DNA of 64,000 nucleotides from Roseiarcus sp963761435 (lineage in GTDB: Bacteria; Pseudomonadota; Alphaproteobacteria; Rhizobiales; Beijerinckiaceae). Each line of letters opens with the position of its first letter. Positions within the stretch are counted from its first letter, which is position 1. This document shows, one piece after another, positions 37,997 to 46,591 of this stretch. Where the stretch lies: NCBI GenBank assembly GCA_963761435.1, contig CAVXHJ010000010.1:744001-808000 (forward strand), in the 5' to 3' direction. The translations under genes were made by a program, and so were the position numbers. Below the pieces are notes generated by a model. That model was not told the DNA's origin, did no database searches, and saw only the letters and a program-made list of their open reading frames with translations.

Positions 37997-38293
37997 TTAG
38001 CGCCCGGGGGCCGACGGGCGCCAATCGGCCCCCCGGAGGGGCCACGACACCGTCTGCATTTCTTCCGCCCCCAACGTGGTCAGGCGGATCCGCTCGAGCG
38101 AGCGCGTCAGCCAACCCTCGCTCGCTGCGTGTTGCAGGGCGGCCTCGAAATCGGCTGGGCTTCCCATGTTCTGAACCTGGAATTCGGCCTTCAGGTCGCC
38201 GAGCGCCAGGCTCTCTCGTGGCCTGACGTTCTTTAAGCTGAAGATCGCCAGCACGCTGCGGGCGTAATCCTCGTCGGCCGGCAGAGACGCCAT
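37997..38293 (-). CDS. Conserved hypothetical protein
   Basis: The 98-residue product starts MASLPADEDYARSVLAIFSL and includes ALGDLKAEFQVQNMGSPADF and EAALQHAASEGWLTRSLERI. The second half looks like a winged-helix fold, so nucleic-acid binding is possible but not shown. The frame extends upstream to 38509 without conserved features. It is convergent with the epimerase gene. Confidence 0.55.
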   Translation of the reverse strand: MASLPADEDYARSVLAIFSLKNVRPRESLALGDLKAEFQVQNMGSPADFEAALQHAASEGWLTRSLERIRLTTLGAEEMQTVSWPLRGADWRPSAPGR

Positions 38294-38387
38294 GGCTGCT
38301 ACCCTCCGCCTGGCCCGACGACGCCGCCTGCCAGGTCTGGACGTTTCCTCGGGCGCCTCGGCGGTTTCCGGATTTCGCCGGTTTGGC

Positions 38388-38654
38388 TTAAGCCGCGCGC
38401 CTTTTCGGCGGATCGCTTGCGTGGTCTTCGTCGAGCGGCCCGTCGAGTTCGAGACCATCGGGCAGCATAATGACGGATTGAGGGCGGCGCTGGCACTCGT
38501 ACATCGCAAACCGGATCGCCTCTTTCTGGTTTGCGAACAACCCGCCGCAGAGGCTCCTTGCGTCCTTGACGACCCAATGTCCGTCGTGATCCCGCCCGAT
38601 ATAGAGGCAGGTCAACAGGGCGGCGTCCGCATCTTTGACGTGTCGGTGAATCAT
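38388..38654 (-). CDS. Hypothetical protein, DUF-like small domain
   Basis: The 88-residue product reads YIGRDHDGHWVVKDARSLC, then GGLFANQKEAIRFAMYE, resembling short Rhizobiales proteins with an RDxxGHWVV...GGLF...A..FA pattern. No function is known. The C-terminus is acidic then basic (DGPLDEDHASDPPKRRAA). It reads in the same direction as its two small neighbours. Confidence 0.55.
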   Translation of the reverse strand: MIHRHVKDADAALLTCLYIGRDHDGHWVVKDARSLCGGLFANQKEAIRFAMYECQRRPQSVIMLPDGLELDGPLDEDHASDPPKRRAA

Positions 38655-38729
38655 CTGGTTTGCCTCTTATCGCGGCGGGACCGGCGCTTTCTCGCGCGGT
38701 CTGTGCCGGAGTTCTGGACTCGAGCCCCA

Positions 38730-38927
38730 TCAATGGGGCGGAAACCGGACCAGAAGCTCCGCCGCCACGCCGAAGCCCAGGGCGATCACAAGCAAAAGCC
38801 CGAGGCGGGTGAACATTTGCAACGGCGCCGGCGGCTCGATTTCACGCGGATCGTACCGGTCCAGACCAGGGGTTGGCGGATCGCGAAAGGGGGCCGGGCT
38901 CGATGGCTCAGGCGAGAAATCGCGCAT
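38730..38927 (-). CDS. Small single-pass membrane protein, hypothetical
   Basis: The 65-residue product has a Pro-rich N-terminus (MRDFSPEPSSPAPFRDPPTP) and one transmembrane helix (LGLLLVIALGFGVAAELLV). No family is recognised. A different overlapping frame at 38786-38980 lacks a convincing helix, so this frame is preferred. Confidence 0.45.
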   Translation of the reverse strand: MRDFSPEPSSPAPFRDPPTPGLDRYDPREIEPPAPLQMFTRLGLLLVIALGFGVAAELLVRFPPH

Positions 38928-39082
38928 TGGCTTTTCTCCACGTCTTCATTTTCGTACCGGGAAGATGCGCGCGCCGGCATAAGGCTTCGAGAGGGAATAT
39001 CGCTTCCGAATGTAAGGGACCCATAAGCTTCGCGTGAGCGCGCGAAAGAACCGCCCCAGGCGCAAAGGGCGAGCCGCTCCAG

Positions 39083-40249
39083 CTAGTCAGGCTCTGCCTG
39101 AACCAGGCAGATCATCAGGAAACCCGCGGCGCTGAGAATGGCGCACGCCAGGAATACCGAGCCGTAGCCGAACGATTGCGCCAACGCGCCGACGCCGAGG
39201 GCGGCGACCACCGAGCCGACTTGCGCCGCGTTCGAGAACAGCGCGGCGGCGGCGCCGGCGCGATGGGGCAGAAGCGATTGCAGGAAGCCAATTCCAAGAT
39301 AGGTGACGAGGGCGATGCTGATCGCCCGGAGGATCTGGGCCCAGAAGACCGGGACGACGGATCGCGCCATTACCAGTACGATAAAATACGCGACGAAAGC
39401 CGCGAAGCCGGCGGCGATCGCCGCGCGCTCGCCGCGCCTGAGCGGCCGCCAGATGAGCAGGCCCATCACCACGATTTCCAGAGCCGCGCACAGGCTGAAC
39501 ATCAGTCCGACATCGCCCTCGGAGCCGCCGAGCGACGAGGTCACCACGATGGCCAGCGGAATCGATCCCATGAACAGCGCGGTGTGAAACAACGCGAGGG
39601 CGGTGAAAGCAAGCGTGATCCTCGCGCCTCCGCCCGTCGAATCGCTCCGGCTGGGGTGAGCCGGCTCGGCGGAAGCCGGCCGCGCGCGCACGAAGGCGAG
39701 CGTCGCAAGCGCGATGAGCGCCGAGGCGGCGCTCGTGAGAAAGACGGCGCCGAAGCCGGACGCCGCCGCGATCACCGCCCCGATCGCCGGCCCGATCGCC
39801 CAGGCGAGAGACCAGCTCGCGCGCATGACTCCGATCGCGCGGTTGGCGGTGTGAGGGCTCGCGTTTTCGAACTGCCGTTTGACGAGAGCGATCGATTGGG
39901 AAAAGGCGGCGGCGCCGATTGCGATCGGACCCGCCGCGATGAGGAGCAGCAACGCGAAACTGTCCGTGAAGGCGAGCAGCCCATAGCCGAGAGCCGAACC
40001 GCCGAGCGCGATGAGCAGCGGGACGACGCTCGTGCGCCTGTCGATCCAGGCTCCGAAGACGGTGCCGAAGGTGATTCCCGCAAGCGCCCTCGCGGTCAGG
40101 ATCGCGCTCAGCGCAAGGGGGCCGAGATGCGCCTGATTGACGAGAAAGAGCACGATATAGGGGCCGGAGATCGCGTCCGCGAGGCCGACGAGCACGTCGA
40201 CGACAACGAGCGCAATGAAGAACGACGAGCGGTCCGCATCTTTTGTCAA
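39083..40249 (-). CDS. Major facilitator superfamily transporter
   Basis: The 388-residue product has about twelve hydrophobic helices in two halves. It starts FFIALVVVDVLVGLADAISG, has GTVFGAWIDRRTSVVPLLIA at the loop 2-3 position (the MFS motif A region) and SWSLAWAIGPAIGAVIAAAS in helix 5. A long basic and Ser-rich central loop (RARPASAEPAHPSRSDSTGG) follows. It is probably a drug- or metabolite-efflux MFS (sugar efflux/SetA-like), but the substrate is unknown. The ATG at 40249 gives the first helix at the normal distance. Confidence 0.85.
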   Translation of the reverse strand: MTKDADRSSFFIALVVVDVLVGLADAISGPYIVLFLVNQAHLGPLALSAILTARALAGITFGTVFGAWIDRRTSVVPLLIALGGSALGYGLLAFTDSFALLLLIAAGPIAIGAAAFSQSIALVKRQFENASPHTANRAIGVMRASWSLAWAIGPAIGAVIAAASGFGAVFLTSAASALIALATLAFVRARPASAEPAHPSRSDSTGGGARITLAFTALALFHTALFMGSIPLAIVVTSSLGGSEGDVGLMFSLCAALEIVVMGLLIWRPLRRGERAAIAAGFAAFVAYFIVLVMARSVVPVFWAQILRAISIALVTYLGIGFLQSLLPHRAGAAAALFSNAAQVGSVVAALGVGALAQSFGYGSVFLACAILSAAGFLMICLVQAEPD

Positions 40250-40368
40250 TTCTGCCTCAGCTTGGCGCGAGGGGAGAGCCCAGCCCCCGCGCCGACCGCA
40301 AAACCCTTATCCCCGGCGTTTCGCCCGATCGGAGAAGCGCAAGGTCGCCCGGATAGCCCTGACGATGG

Positions 40369-41326
40369 CTAATCCGCCGGCGCCGGCCTCACTGGAATCG
40401 GCCCGTCGTCGCGCCTGGCGGCGGATTTCGTCAGCCGCGGTCTCACGGCGTCGATCACCCGCTCCGTCTCCGAGGACCAGCCCTTCGGCGCCGGCTCGGT
40501 CGGGCCCGTTCCGGGACCGGGAACGATGTGAACGATCCTGTAGCCCTTCGCTTTGAGCTCCTTGAGCAGCATCGGAACCATCTCGGCCGTCCAGGGATGG
40601 CTGTCGTGCAGGAGCAGCATGCCCCTGCGCCCGTTCTGCTCGAGCCGGCTCATCACCAGCTTGAGCTCCTCCTCCGGCGTCATCTTGATCCAGTCGGACG
40701 CCCAGAGGTCGACGCCGAATATCCCGACATTGTTGGCGGCGAACCAGTCGCGCAGGTCCTGCGTATCGGCGAAACCGGGAAAACGAAACCAGGGCGTATG
40801 GAGCTTGAGGTCTTTGAGGTCCGTGGGCTCGCCGTCGGGAAACGTCTGCCCGTATGCCGCCTTCTCGACCGCGATCATGCCGTGGAGCACGTCCGCGCGC
40901 GCGGCGGCCTCGCCGCCAGGCAGGTAGCGCAGCGTCGGCTGCGGATGCGACCAGGTGTGGTGGGCGACCGTGTGGCCGTCCAGGACTTCGCGCCTGGCGA
41001 TCTGCGGCAGCTCCTCGGCGTTGCGGCCGATGTCGAAGAACGTCGCGCGGACGCACTCATCGGCGAGCGCGTCGAGGATTTTTGGCGTGTCTTGCCGCAT
41101 CGGGACCGTCGTCGAAAGTCAGGATCACTTCATGGTCGGCGAGCGGGATCGTCTGCCGATAGGTCTTCAGGCCCACCTGGAGCCCGCCTTGCGTGCCGAC
41201 CTCGACGATGCGCGAGGTTCCGAGCTTGTCGGGCTCGCACGTCCCCGCTCCCGCGGCGTTTGCCCCGGCCAGGAGCGCTGCGAGCGCAACCACGATCCAC
41301 GTTGACAGGTCCAGTCGGCAAGACAT
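40369..41326 (-). CDS. Secreted polysaccharide deacetylase (NodB domain), frame broken
   Basis: About 319 residues in two frames. The first has a signal peptide (WIVVALAALLAGANAAGAG) and ends in VILTFDDGP, motif 1 of NodB deacetylases. The second begins with MRQDTPKILDALADECVRAT and contains GHTVAHHTWSHP (motif 2), WFRFPGFADT (motif 3) and LLLHDSHPWTAEMVP (motif 5). One extra base near 41098-41106 separates them. These metal-dependent enzymes remove acetyl groups from chitin-like polymers or peptidoglycan. It is convergent with nothing nearby and divergent from the GH25 gene. Confidence 0.82.
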
Positions 41327-41488
41327 AGAGGGGTTCCGGCGGTAGCCCGTTCGGCTCGATCAGGAGACGACGTGCGCGGGGGCGTGTTAACGAAGCGTTA
41401 CAAGGATCGCTTTAAGTTTTCCGCCAACCGCTTACACGCGATCGTCCGGCGAGACTACGGTCCACCGCGCGATATTGACAGGCTGACG

Positions 41489-42415
41489 ATGCCGGAAGGC
41501 AGGATTTTGATTTCCCGCGCATGGGGCGCCGTGGCGTTCGCGCTCGCCGCCACGCTCTCAGGTTGCGGCGGCGGCGTCGGCCCGCTGGATGCGCTCGACT
41601 CTGATCTCCCCAGGGCGACGGACTACCCGATCCATGGGATCGACGTATCGAAGTTCCAGGGCGACATCGACTGGAACGCGGTCGCGGGCAGCGGCGTCAA
41701 ATTCGCCTGGATCAAGGCGACCGAGGGCGGCGACCACGCCGACGAGCGGTTCCAGGCCAATTGGACCGGCGCGAAGGCCGCCGGGGTGCCGCACGGCGCC
41801 TATCATTTCGTCTACTGGTGCCGTCCGCCGATGGAGGAGATGGCGTTTTTCGAGCAGAACGCCCCGGTCGAGAACGACGCGCTGCCGCCTGTGCTCGACG
41901 TCGAGGCGACGCCGACCTCGAGGACCTGCCATCGCCATCTCACCCAGGAGGGCGCCATCGCCGAGATGAAGGTGATGCTGGACGAGATGGAGAGGCACTA
42001 CGGCAAGCGGCCGATCATCTACACCACCGTCGACTTCTATCAGGCGATCCTGGCCGACGGCGCCTTCATGGACTACCCGATCTGGGTCCGGTCGGTGAAA
42101 TACAAGCCCTCGGTCAAATACGGGCCGCGGCCCTGGAATTTTTGGCAGTACCAGTCCGACGGCTCGATCGCCGGCATCCAGTCCCATGTCGATCGCGACG
42201 CCTTTTTCGGCACCGAGAAGCAGTGGGAAGCCTTTCTCCGCGACGAGCAATCGGGCTTGCGAAGAGCCGACCCGCGAGGCTCGAGCGCGCCGCCAGCCGC
42301 CGCTCCGGACGCTCCGGCTCCCGAAGCTGTCGCGGCGCAACCCGCCGAACAGCAACCCGCGCCGCAATCGCCGGCCGAGCCGCAATCCGGCGTTCAACAA
42401 GCCGACGACCAGTAG
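41489..42415 (+). CDS. GH25 lysozyme-like lipoprotein
   Basis: The 308-residue product has a lipoprotein signal (GAVAFALAATLSGC, Cys26) and a GH25 muramidase domain about 45-255. D52 lies in HGIDVSKFQGDIDW, and D137 and E139 lie in VLDVEATP. RPIIYTTVDFYQAIL and WNFWQYQSDGSIAG are typical of the barrel. A Pro/Ala/Gln-rich low-complexity tail follows from about 260. It should cleave the glycan backbone of peptidoglycan from a membrane anchor in the periplasm. The start at 41489 gives the proper lipoprotein signal; a GTG at 41372 is less likely. Confidence 0.88.
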   Translation: MPEGRILISRAWGAVAFALAATLSGCGGGVGPLDALDSDLPRATDYPIHGIDVSKFQGDIDWNAVAGSGVKFAWIKATEGGDHADERFQANWTGAKAAGVPHGAYHFVYWCRPPMEEMAFFEQNAPVENDALPPVLDVEATPTSRTCHRHLTQEGAIAEMKVMLDEMERHYGKRPIIYTTVDFYQAILADGAFMDYPIWVRSVKYKPSVKYGPRPWNFWQYQSDGSIAGIQSHVDRDAFFGTEKQWEAFLRDEQSGLRRADPRGSSAPPAAAPDAPAPEAVAAQPAEQQPAPQSPAEPQSGVQQADDQ

Positions 42416-42512
42416 ATCTCAGCGCGCCGCGCCGCGTGAGGCTCGGGCGCACTTGTCCTTACCGGCGGGATGGCGCAACAGTCTCGCGCATAGCTATCGA
42501 CGGGAGGCGCGA

Positions 42513-44793
42513 ATGCCCAAGGAAGGCGCGGCCGATCTCAAGGCGGATGCGCTTCATTTCCACGCCGCGCCAAGGCCAGGCAAGCTCGAGGTCGTCGCCA
42601 CCAAGCCGCTCGCCAACCAGCGCGACCTCGCGCTCGCCTATTCGCCCGGCGTCGCCTTTCCCTGCGAAGCGATTGCGGCCGATCCTCATACCGCTGCGCT
42701 CTACACGGCGCGCCAGAACCTCGTCGCGGTCCTGACCAACGGAACCGCGGTGCTCGGCCTCGGCGACATCGGGCCGCTCGCGGGCAAGCCGGTGATGGAG
42801 GGCAAGGCGGTCCTGTTCAAGAAATTCGCCGGCATCGACGTGTTCGACATCGAGGTGGCGGAGAAGGACGTCGACAAGCTGGTCGACGTCATTGTCGCCC
42901 TCGAGCCGACCTTCGGGGGAATCAATCTCGAGGACATCAAAGGCCCCGAGTGCTTCGAGGTCGAGGAGAAGGCGAAGGCCCGGATGGGCATCCCCGTGTT
43001 CCACGACGATCAGCACGGCACCGCGATCATTGTCTCCGCTGCGATCGTCAATGCGCTCGAACTCGCCCGCAAGACGATCGGCGAGGTCAAGATCGTCTGT
43101 TCGGGAGCGGGGGCGGCGGCGCTCGCTTCTCTCAACCTCCTCGTTTCGCTCGGCGCCAAGCGCGAGAACATCATCGTCTGCGACATCGAGGGCGTCGTCT
43201 ACAAGGGCCGCGAGAAGCTGATGGACCGCTGGAAAGCGGTCTATGCGCGCGACACGAGCGCCCGCACGCTCGCCGACGCCATTGCCGGCGCCGATATCTT
43301 CCTTGGCCTGTCCGCCGGCGGCGTCCTCAAGCCGGAGATGCTCAAGCTGATGGCGCGCGATCCGCTGGTGATGGCGCTCGCCAATCCGACGCCGGAGATC
43401 ATGCCGGAATTGGCGCTCGAGGCGCGGCCCGACGTCATGATCTGCACCGGCCGGTCCGACTATCCGAACCAGGTCAACAACGTCCTGTGCTTCCCCTACA
43501 TATTCCGCGGCGCGCTCGACGTCGTTGCGAGCGAGATCAACGAGACGATGAAGAAGGCCGCGGTCGCCGCGATCGCGGCGCTGGCGCGCGAGACGCCCTC
43601 CGAGGTCGCCGCGCTCGCCTATGGCGGAGAGGCCTCGCTGTTCGGGAAGACTTCGCTCATCCCGAGCCCATTCGACCCGCGCCTCATGCTGCGCATCGCG
43701 CCGGCGGTGGCGCGGGCGGCGATGGAGAGCGGCGTCGCCCGGCGGCCGATCGTCGATTTCGACGCCTACGGCGACCAGCTCAACCGGTTCGTCTTCCGCT
43801 CCGGCTTCATCATGAAGCCGCTGTTCGCCAAGGCGCGCGCGGCGATGAAAACCGTGATCTACTCCGAGGGCGAGGACGAACGCGTGCTGCGGGCGACGCA
43901 GGTGGTGCTCGAGGAGCGCCTCGCCCGTCCGATCCTGATCGGCCGGCCGGAGGTGATCAGCGACCGCATCAAACGCTTCGGCCTCACGATCCATCCGAAA
44001 GTCGATTTCGAGATCATCGACCCGAGCGACGATCCGCGCTACCGCGACTATGTCGCGACTTATCTGAAACTCGCGGGGCGGAAGGGCGTGACGCCGGATG
44101 TCGCGCGCATTGTGGTGCGGTCCTCGCCGAGCGTCATCGGCGCGCTGGCGCTGCACCGCGGCGAAGCGGACGCGCTCATCTGCGGCCTCGAAGGGCGGTT
44201 CACTTCCCGCCTCGAGCATATTCGCGACATCGTCGGCCTCGCGCCGGGGGTCAAGGATTTCTCGGCGATGTCGCTGGTCATCGCTTCGGCGGGCGTCTAT
44301 TTTCTGGCCGACACCCATGTGCGCTACGATCCGAGCGCCGAAGAGATCGCCGACATGGCGATCGCCTGCGCCCATCATGTGCGCCGCTTCGGCATTGCGC
44401 CGAAGATCGCGCTGATCTCCCATTCCGACTTCGGCTCGGCCGACACGCCCTCGGCGCTGAAGATGCGCGAGGCCCTGCGTCTGCTGCGAGGAGCGCGCGC
44501 CCGACCTCGAAGTCGACGGGGAAATGCAGGCCGACACCGCGCTGTCGCTGGTCGCGCGCCAGCGCGTGATCACGAACTCGCGCCTTCAAGGCGAGGCCAA
44601 TGTGCTGATCTTTCCCAATCTCGACGCCGGAAGCACCGCGCTGCAGTTGACCCGGGTCATCGCCGACGCCCTGCCGGTCGGCCCGATCCTCATCGGGCCG
44701 GCGAAGCCCGCGCATGTGCTGACGCCCTCGGTGACGGCGCGCGGCATCGTCAACATGACGGCGATCGCGGCGGTTGAAGCCGCGAGCGGATAG
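42513..44793 (+). CDS. maeB: NADP-dependent malic enzyme with phosphotransacetylase-like C-terminus, frame broken
   Basis: About 760 residues. The malic domain (PLANQRDLALAYSPGVAFPC) and NAD(P)-binding domain (GIPVFHDDQHGTAIIVSAA, IVCSGAGAAALASLNLLV) occupy the first 430 residues. The rest is the PTA-like regulatory domain (VIYSEGEDERVLRATQVV ... FPNLDAGSTALQLTRV). It decarboxylates malate to pyruvate with reduction of NAD(P). The last 100 residues lie in a shifted frame; one extra base near 44487 breaks the reading between REALRLL and EERAPDLEVDGEMQ. The ATG at 42513 follows GGGAGG. It is followed by a 446-bp stretch with a terminator at its end. Confidence 0.9.
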
Positions 44794-44843
44794 GCGCGTC
44801 GCTTGCCGCAAGACGCCTGTCCACAAGCGGCCCGAAATTTAAT

Positions 44844-44871
44844 TTGACAGTCGCGGCCTTCGGGCGAGAAT
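44844..44871 (+). promoter_or_regulatory. Predicted sigma-70 promoter ahead of the structured region
   Basis: A perfect -35 TTGACA at 44844-44849, 16 bases, then gagaat at 44866-44871 (4 of 6 to the -10 consensus). It lies 50 bp after the maeB stop in an AT-richer patch (aaatttaatttgaca), unusual for this GC-rich window. Transcription would begin near 44878. Confidence 0.5.
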
Positions 44872-44877
44872 GGCGCT

Positions 44878-45193
44878 ACGTCGACGTCAACAGGCAATGT
44901 GAACGCGGCGCAACCGCCGGCCGATCTCAAGGCGCGGCAGAAAGACGGGGTAGCCATGACTCCGCCGGACCAAAGGGAATGACCCTGGCCTGACCAGGGT
45001 CGAAGCGCCGTCGCCGCCCGACATGCCAGAGCGGAAGGGCGCTCAACAAAATCGCTGACCAAACATCGCGGCGGCGGCCGCGAAGGCCAAGCGTCTCCGC
45101 CGCCGAGATATCATCTGCAACATCCCAGAAGTTTCGCGAGCAGCGAAACAGGGCCCCGTTACGCCCGAGCGCGTCGGGGCCCACGCTGTTTTT
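44878..45193 (+). ncRNA. Candidate structured non-coding RNA
   Basis: Between the predicted promoter and terminator, about 315 nt, the sequence contains successive local helices. These are gaccctgg/ccagggtc (44981-45001, 5-nt loop), agcgcc/ggcgct (45004-45043), cggcggcgg/ccgccgccg (45069-45105), gtttcgc/gcgaaac (45131-45149) and the terminator (45141-45193). A 27-codon GTG frame (44899-44982) ends exactly at the first helix. I find no match by eye to tmRNA, RNase P, SRP RNA, 6S or common riboswitches. High GC makes chance helices likelier, so this is a candidate only. Confidence 0.4.
45141..45193 (+). terminator. Strong intrinsic terminator at the end of the maeB-GST gap
   Basis: Inner stem gggccccg (45151-45158) with cggggccc (45175-45182), extended by an outer stem cagcg (45141-45145) with cgctg (45184-45188), directly followed by ttttt (45189-45193). 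The orientation serves a plus-strand transcript; no T-run is present for the minus strand. Confidence 0.75.
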
Positions 45194-45239
45194 GCGCGTT
45201 CGCCTAGCCGGAAACGACGCGTCTCACCGGCGCTTCGCC

Positions 45240-45933
45240 CTACCCCTTCTTCCCCTTCACATAGGCGATGTAGCCTTCGACGTCTTTCGCCGGCTCGGCA
45301 TAGGCGTCGCCGAGCGCCTTGGCGACCGCGCTCATGTAGGTCTTCGCCCATTCGGGGTAGCGGTAGTCGATCGCTTTCATGAATTCGAGACTCGCCGCGA
45401 GCCGGATGTCGGCGATCGAGGGATGGTCGCCGCCGATGAAGGTCTTGCCCTCGAGGAAGAACTTGTGGAGCGCGGCGAGCGTCTCGTCGACCGCCCCTAC
45501 CGCCGCCTTCTGCGCCTTCTCCTTCTCCGCCGCGGCTTGCGTCGCTCGCTCCGACTTCACCGGGATATTGCGGGAAGCCCAGCGCCCCATAGGTCGAGCG
45601 CACGATATAAGGATAGAGCGTGCCGACGATATAGAACATCGCGCTGTCGACCATCGCCCGCTTTTCCGGGTCGGTCGGATAGAACTTGTCGAGATGATGC
45701 TTGTTCGAGAGATACTGCATGATGGCGCAGCTCTCCCACATCACGCCTCTCGGCAGGCCCGGCGCCTCCATCATCGGCGTCAGATGGGCCGGGTTCTTGG
45801 CCAGGAACTCGTCGGTGCGGGTCTTGCCGTAGACGTCGTCCTCGGTGAAATCGAGCTTCGCCGCGCGGACGAACACGCGCGCGGTCATGTTGTTGACGCT
45901 CGGCTTGATGACATGGAGCTTGATCGCGGACAT
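45240..45933 (-). CDS. Glutathione S-transferase family protein, frame broken
   Basis: About 230 residues in two frames. The N-terminal thioredoxin-like domain reads MSAIKLHVIKPSVNNMTARV, KNPAHLTPMMEAPGLPRGV and WESCAIMQYLSNKH. The helical C-terminal domain, after one surplus base near 45561-45564, reads PVKSERATQAAAEKEKAQ and FFLEGKTFIGGDHPSIADIR. It is the last gene of a four-gene operon with a citryl-CoA lyase-like protein, a CoA ligase and a VOC enzyme. An AGGAGGA site precedes the ATG. In such a setting it may handle an electrophilic intermediate or act as an isomerase; this is inference. Confidence 0.8.
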
Positions 45934-45965
45934 TGGGCTTCCTCCTGGTTGGGTTCGACTTTCAG

Positions 45966-46580
45966 CTATTGCGAATGCGCGAGCGCCGGTTCCGCTCGCG
46001 AGTATGGGTCCTTCGGAGACCGGTCGGCCGACAGGCTCTTGGTCGCCGACGTGACGAGACTTTCGATCGCGTCGGCGATGTGAACTTCCATGATCGCGCC
46101 GTCGCCGCGCGCGACGCGCAGATTGTGCGCGGCGAAAAGCACGTCGGAGCGGGTGAAGCCCTTCGGCGCATCGAACTTCCAGCACGAGAGCTCGATCAGG
46201 AGCCCGAGCGGATCCTCGAAATAGACGGCGTCGAAGATCATGCGGTCGCGCACTCCGGTGTTGGGGACGCCGCGCGCGCGGAGGCGCTCGACAATCTGCA
46301 TGAACACGGCGCGCGAGACGTTGAAGGCTATGTGATGGACGCAGCCGGTGTCGGTCGGCGTGCGGCGCTTGACGGCCTTGCGATCCTCGCGGGTGAACAC
46401 GGTGATGAGCCGGTCGTCGCCGGGATCGAAATAGATGTGGCTCTCGCCGGCATTGTCGAGATTCGGCTGCTCGAAAATGAACGGCATGCCGAGCAGGCCC
46501 TCCCAGAAGTCGATCGAGGTCTGCCGATCGGCGCCGACCAGCGTGATGTGATGCAGCCCCTGGGTCTGAAGCTTTTGCAT
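45966..46580 (-). CDS. VOC-family (glyoxalase/extradiol dioxygenase-like) protein
   Basis: The 204-residue product has a VOC fold with likely metal ligands in LHHITLVG, GCVHHIAFNVS and GLLIELSCWKF (His, His, Glu). The first module starts at residue 8. The C-terminal 60 residues form an extension that ends in an unstructured SPKDPYSRAEPALAHSQ. Members include glyoxalases, ring-cleavage dioxygenases and methylmalonyl-CoA epimerases; the reaction here is unknown. An AAGGAGG site precedes the ATG at 46580, which lies 11 bp after the ligase stop. It is third in the operon. Confidence 0.8.
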   Translation of the reverse strand: MQKLQTQGLHHITLVGADRQTSIDFWEGLLGMPFIFEQPNLDNAGESHIYFDPGDDRLITVFTREDRKAVKRRTPTDTGCVHHIAFNVSRAVFMQIVERLRARGVPNTGVRDRMIFDAVYFEDPLGLLIELSCWKFDAPKGFTRSDVLFAAHNLRVARGDGAIMEVHIADAIESLVTSATKSLSADRSPKDPYSRAEPALAHSQ

Positions 46581-46591
46581 TTCGTCCTCCT

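Larger units (their letters stand above)
44794..45239. other. 446-bp region without a convincing protein gene
   Basis: Contains a promoter-like element, a chain of perfect hairpins and a strong plus-strand terminator (annotated separately). Open frames here, such as a 27-codon GTG frame at 44899-44982 and a minus-strand 85-codon frame at 44927-45184, lack recognisable homology. It could be a long 3' untranslated region of maeB, an independent RNA, or both. Confidence 0.6.

Noticed and set aside
42459..44573. A 704-codon minus-strand open frame opposite maeB
   Set aside because: It is the complement of a well-conserved gene and has the repetitive Arg/Glu/Asp composition typical of antisense frames in GC-rich DNA.
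44927..45184. An 85-codon minus-strand frame in the gap after maeB
   Set aside because: No homology, no ribosome binding site that I could see, and it lies over the plus-strand terminator and hairpins; kept only as part of the gap description.
44878..45193. Cobalamin, SAM or other known riboswitch; tmRNA, RNase P, SRP RNA or 6S RNA
   Set aside because: None of the conserved core sequences of these RNAs could be found by eye, and no gene follows on the same strand for a riboswitch to control.
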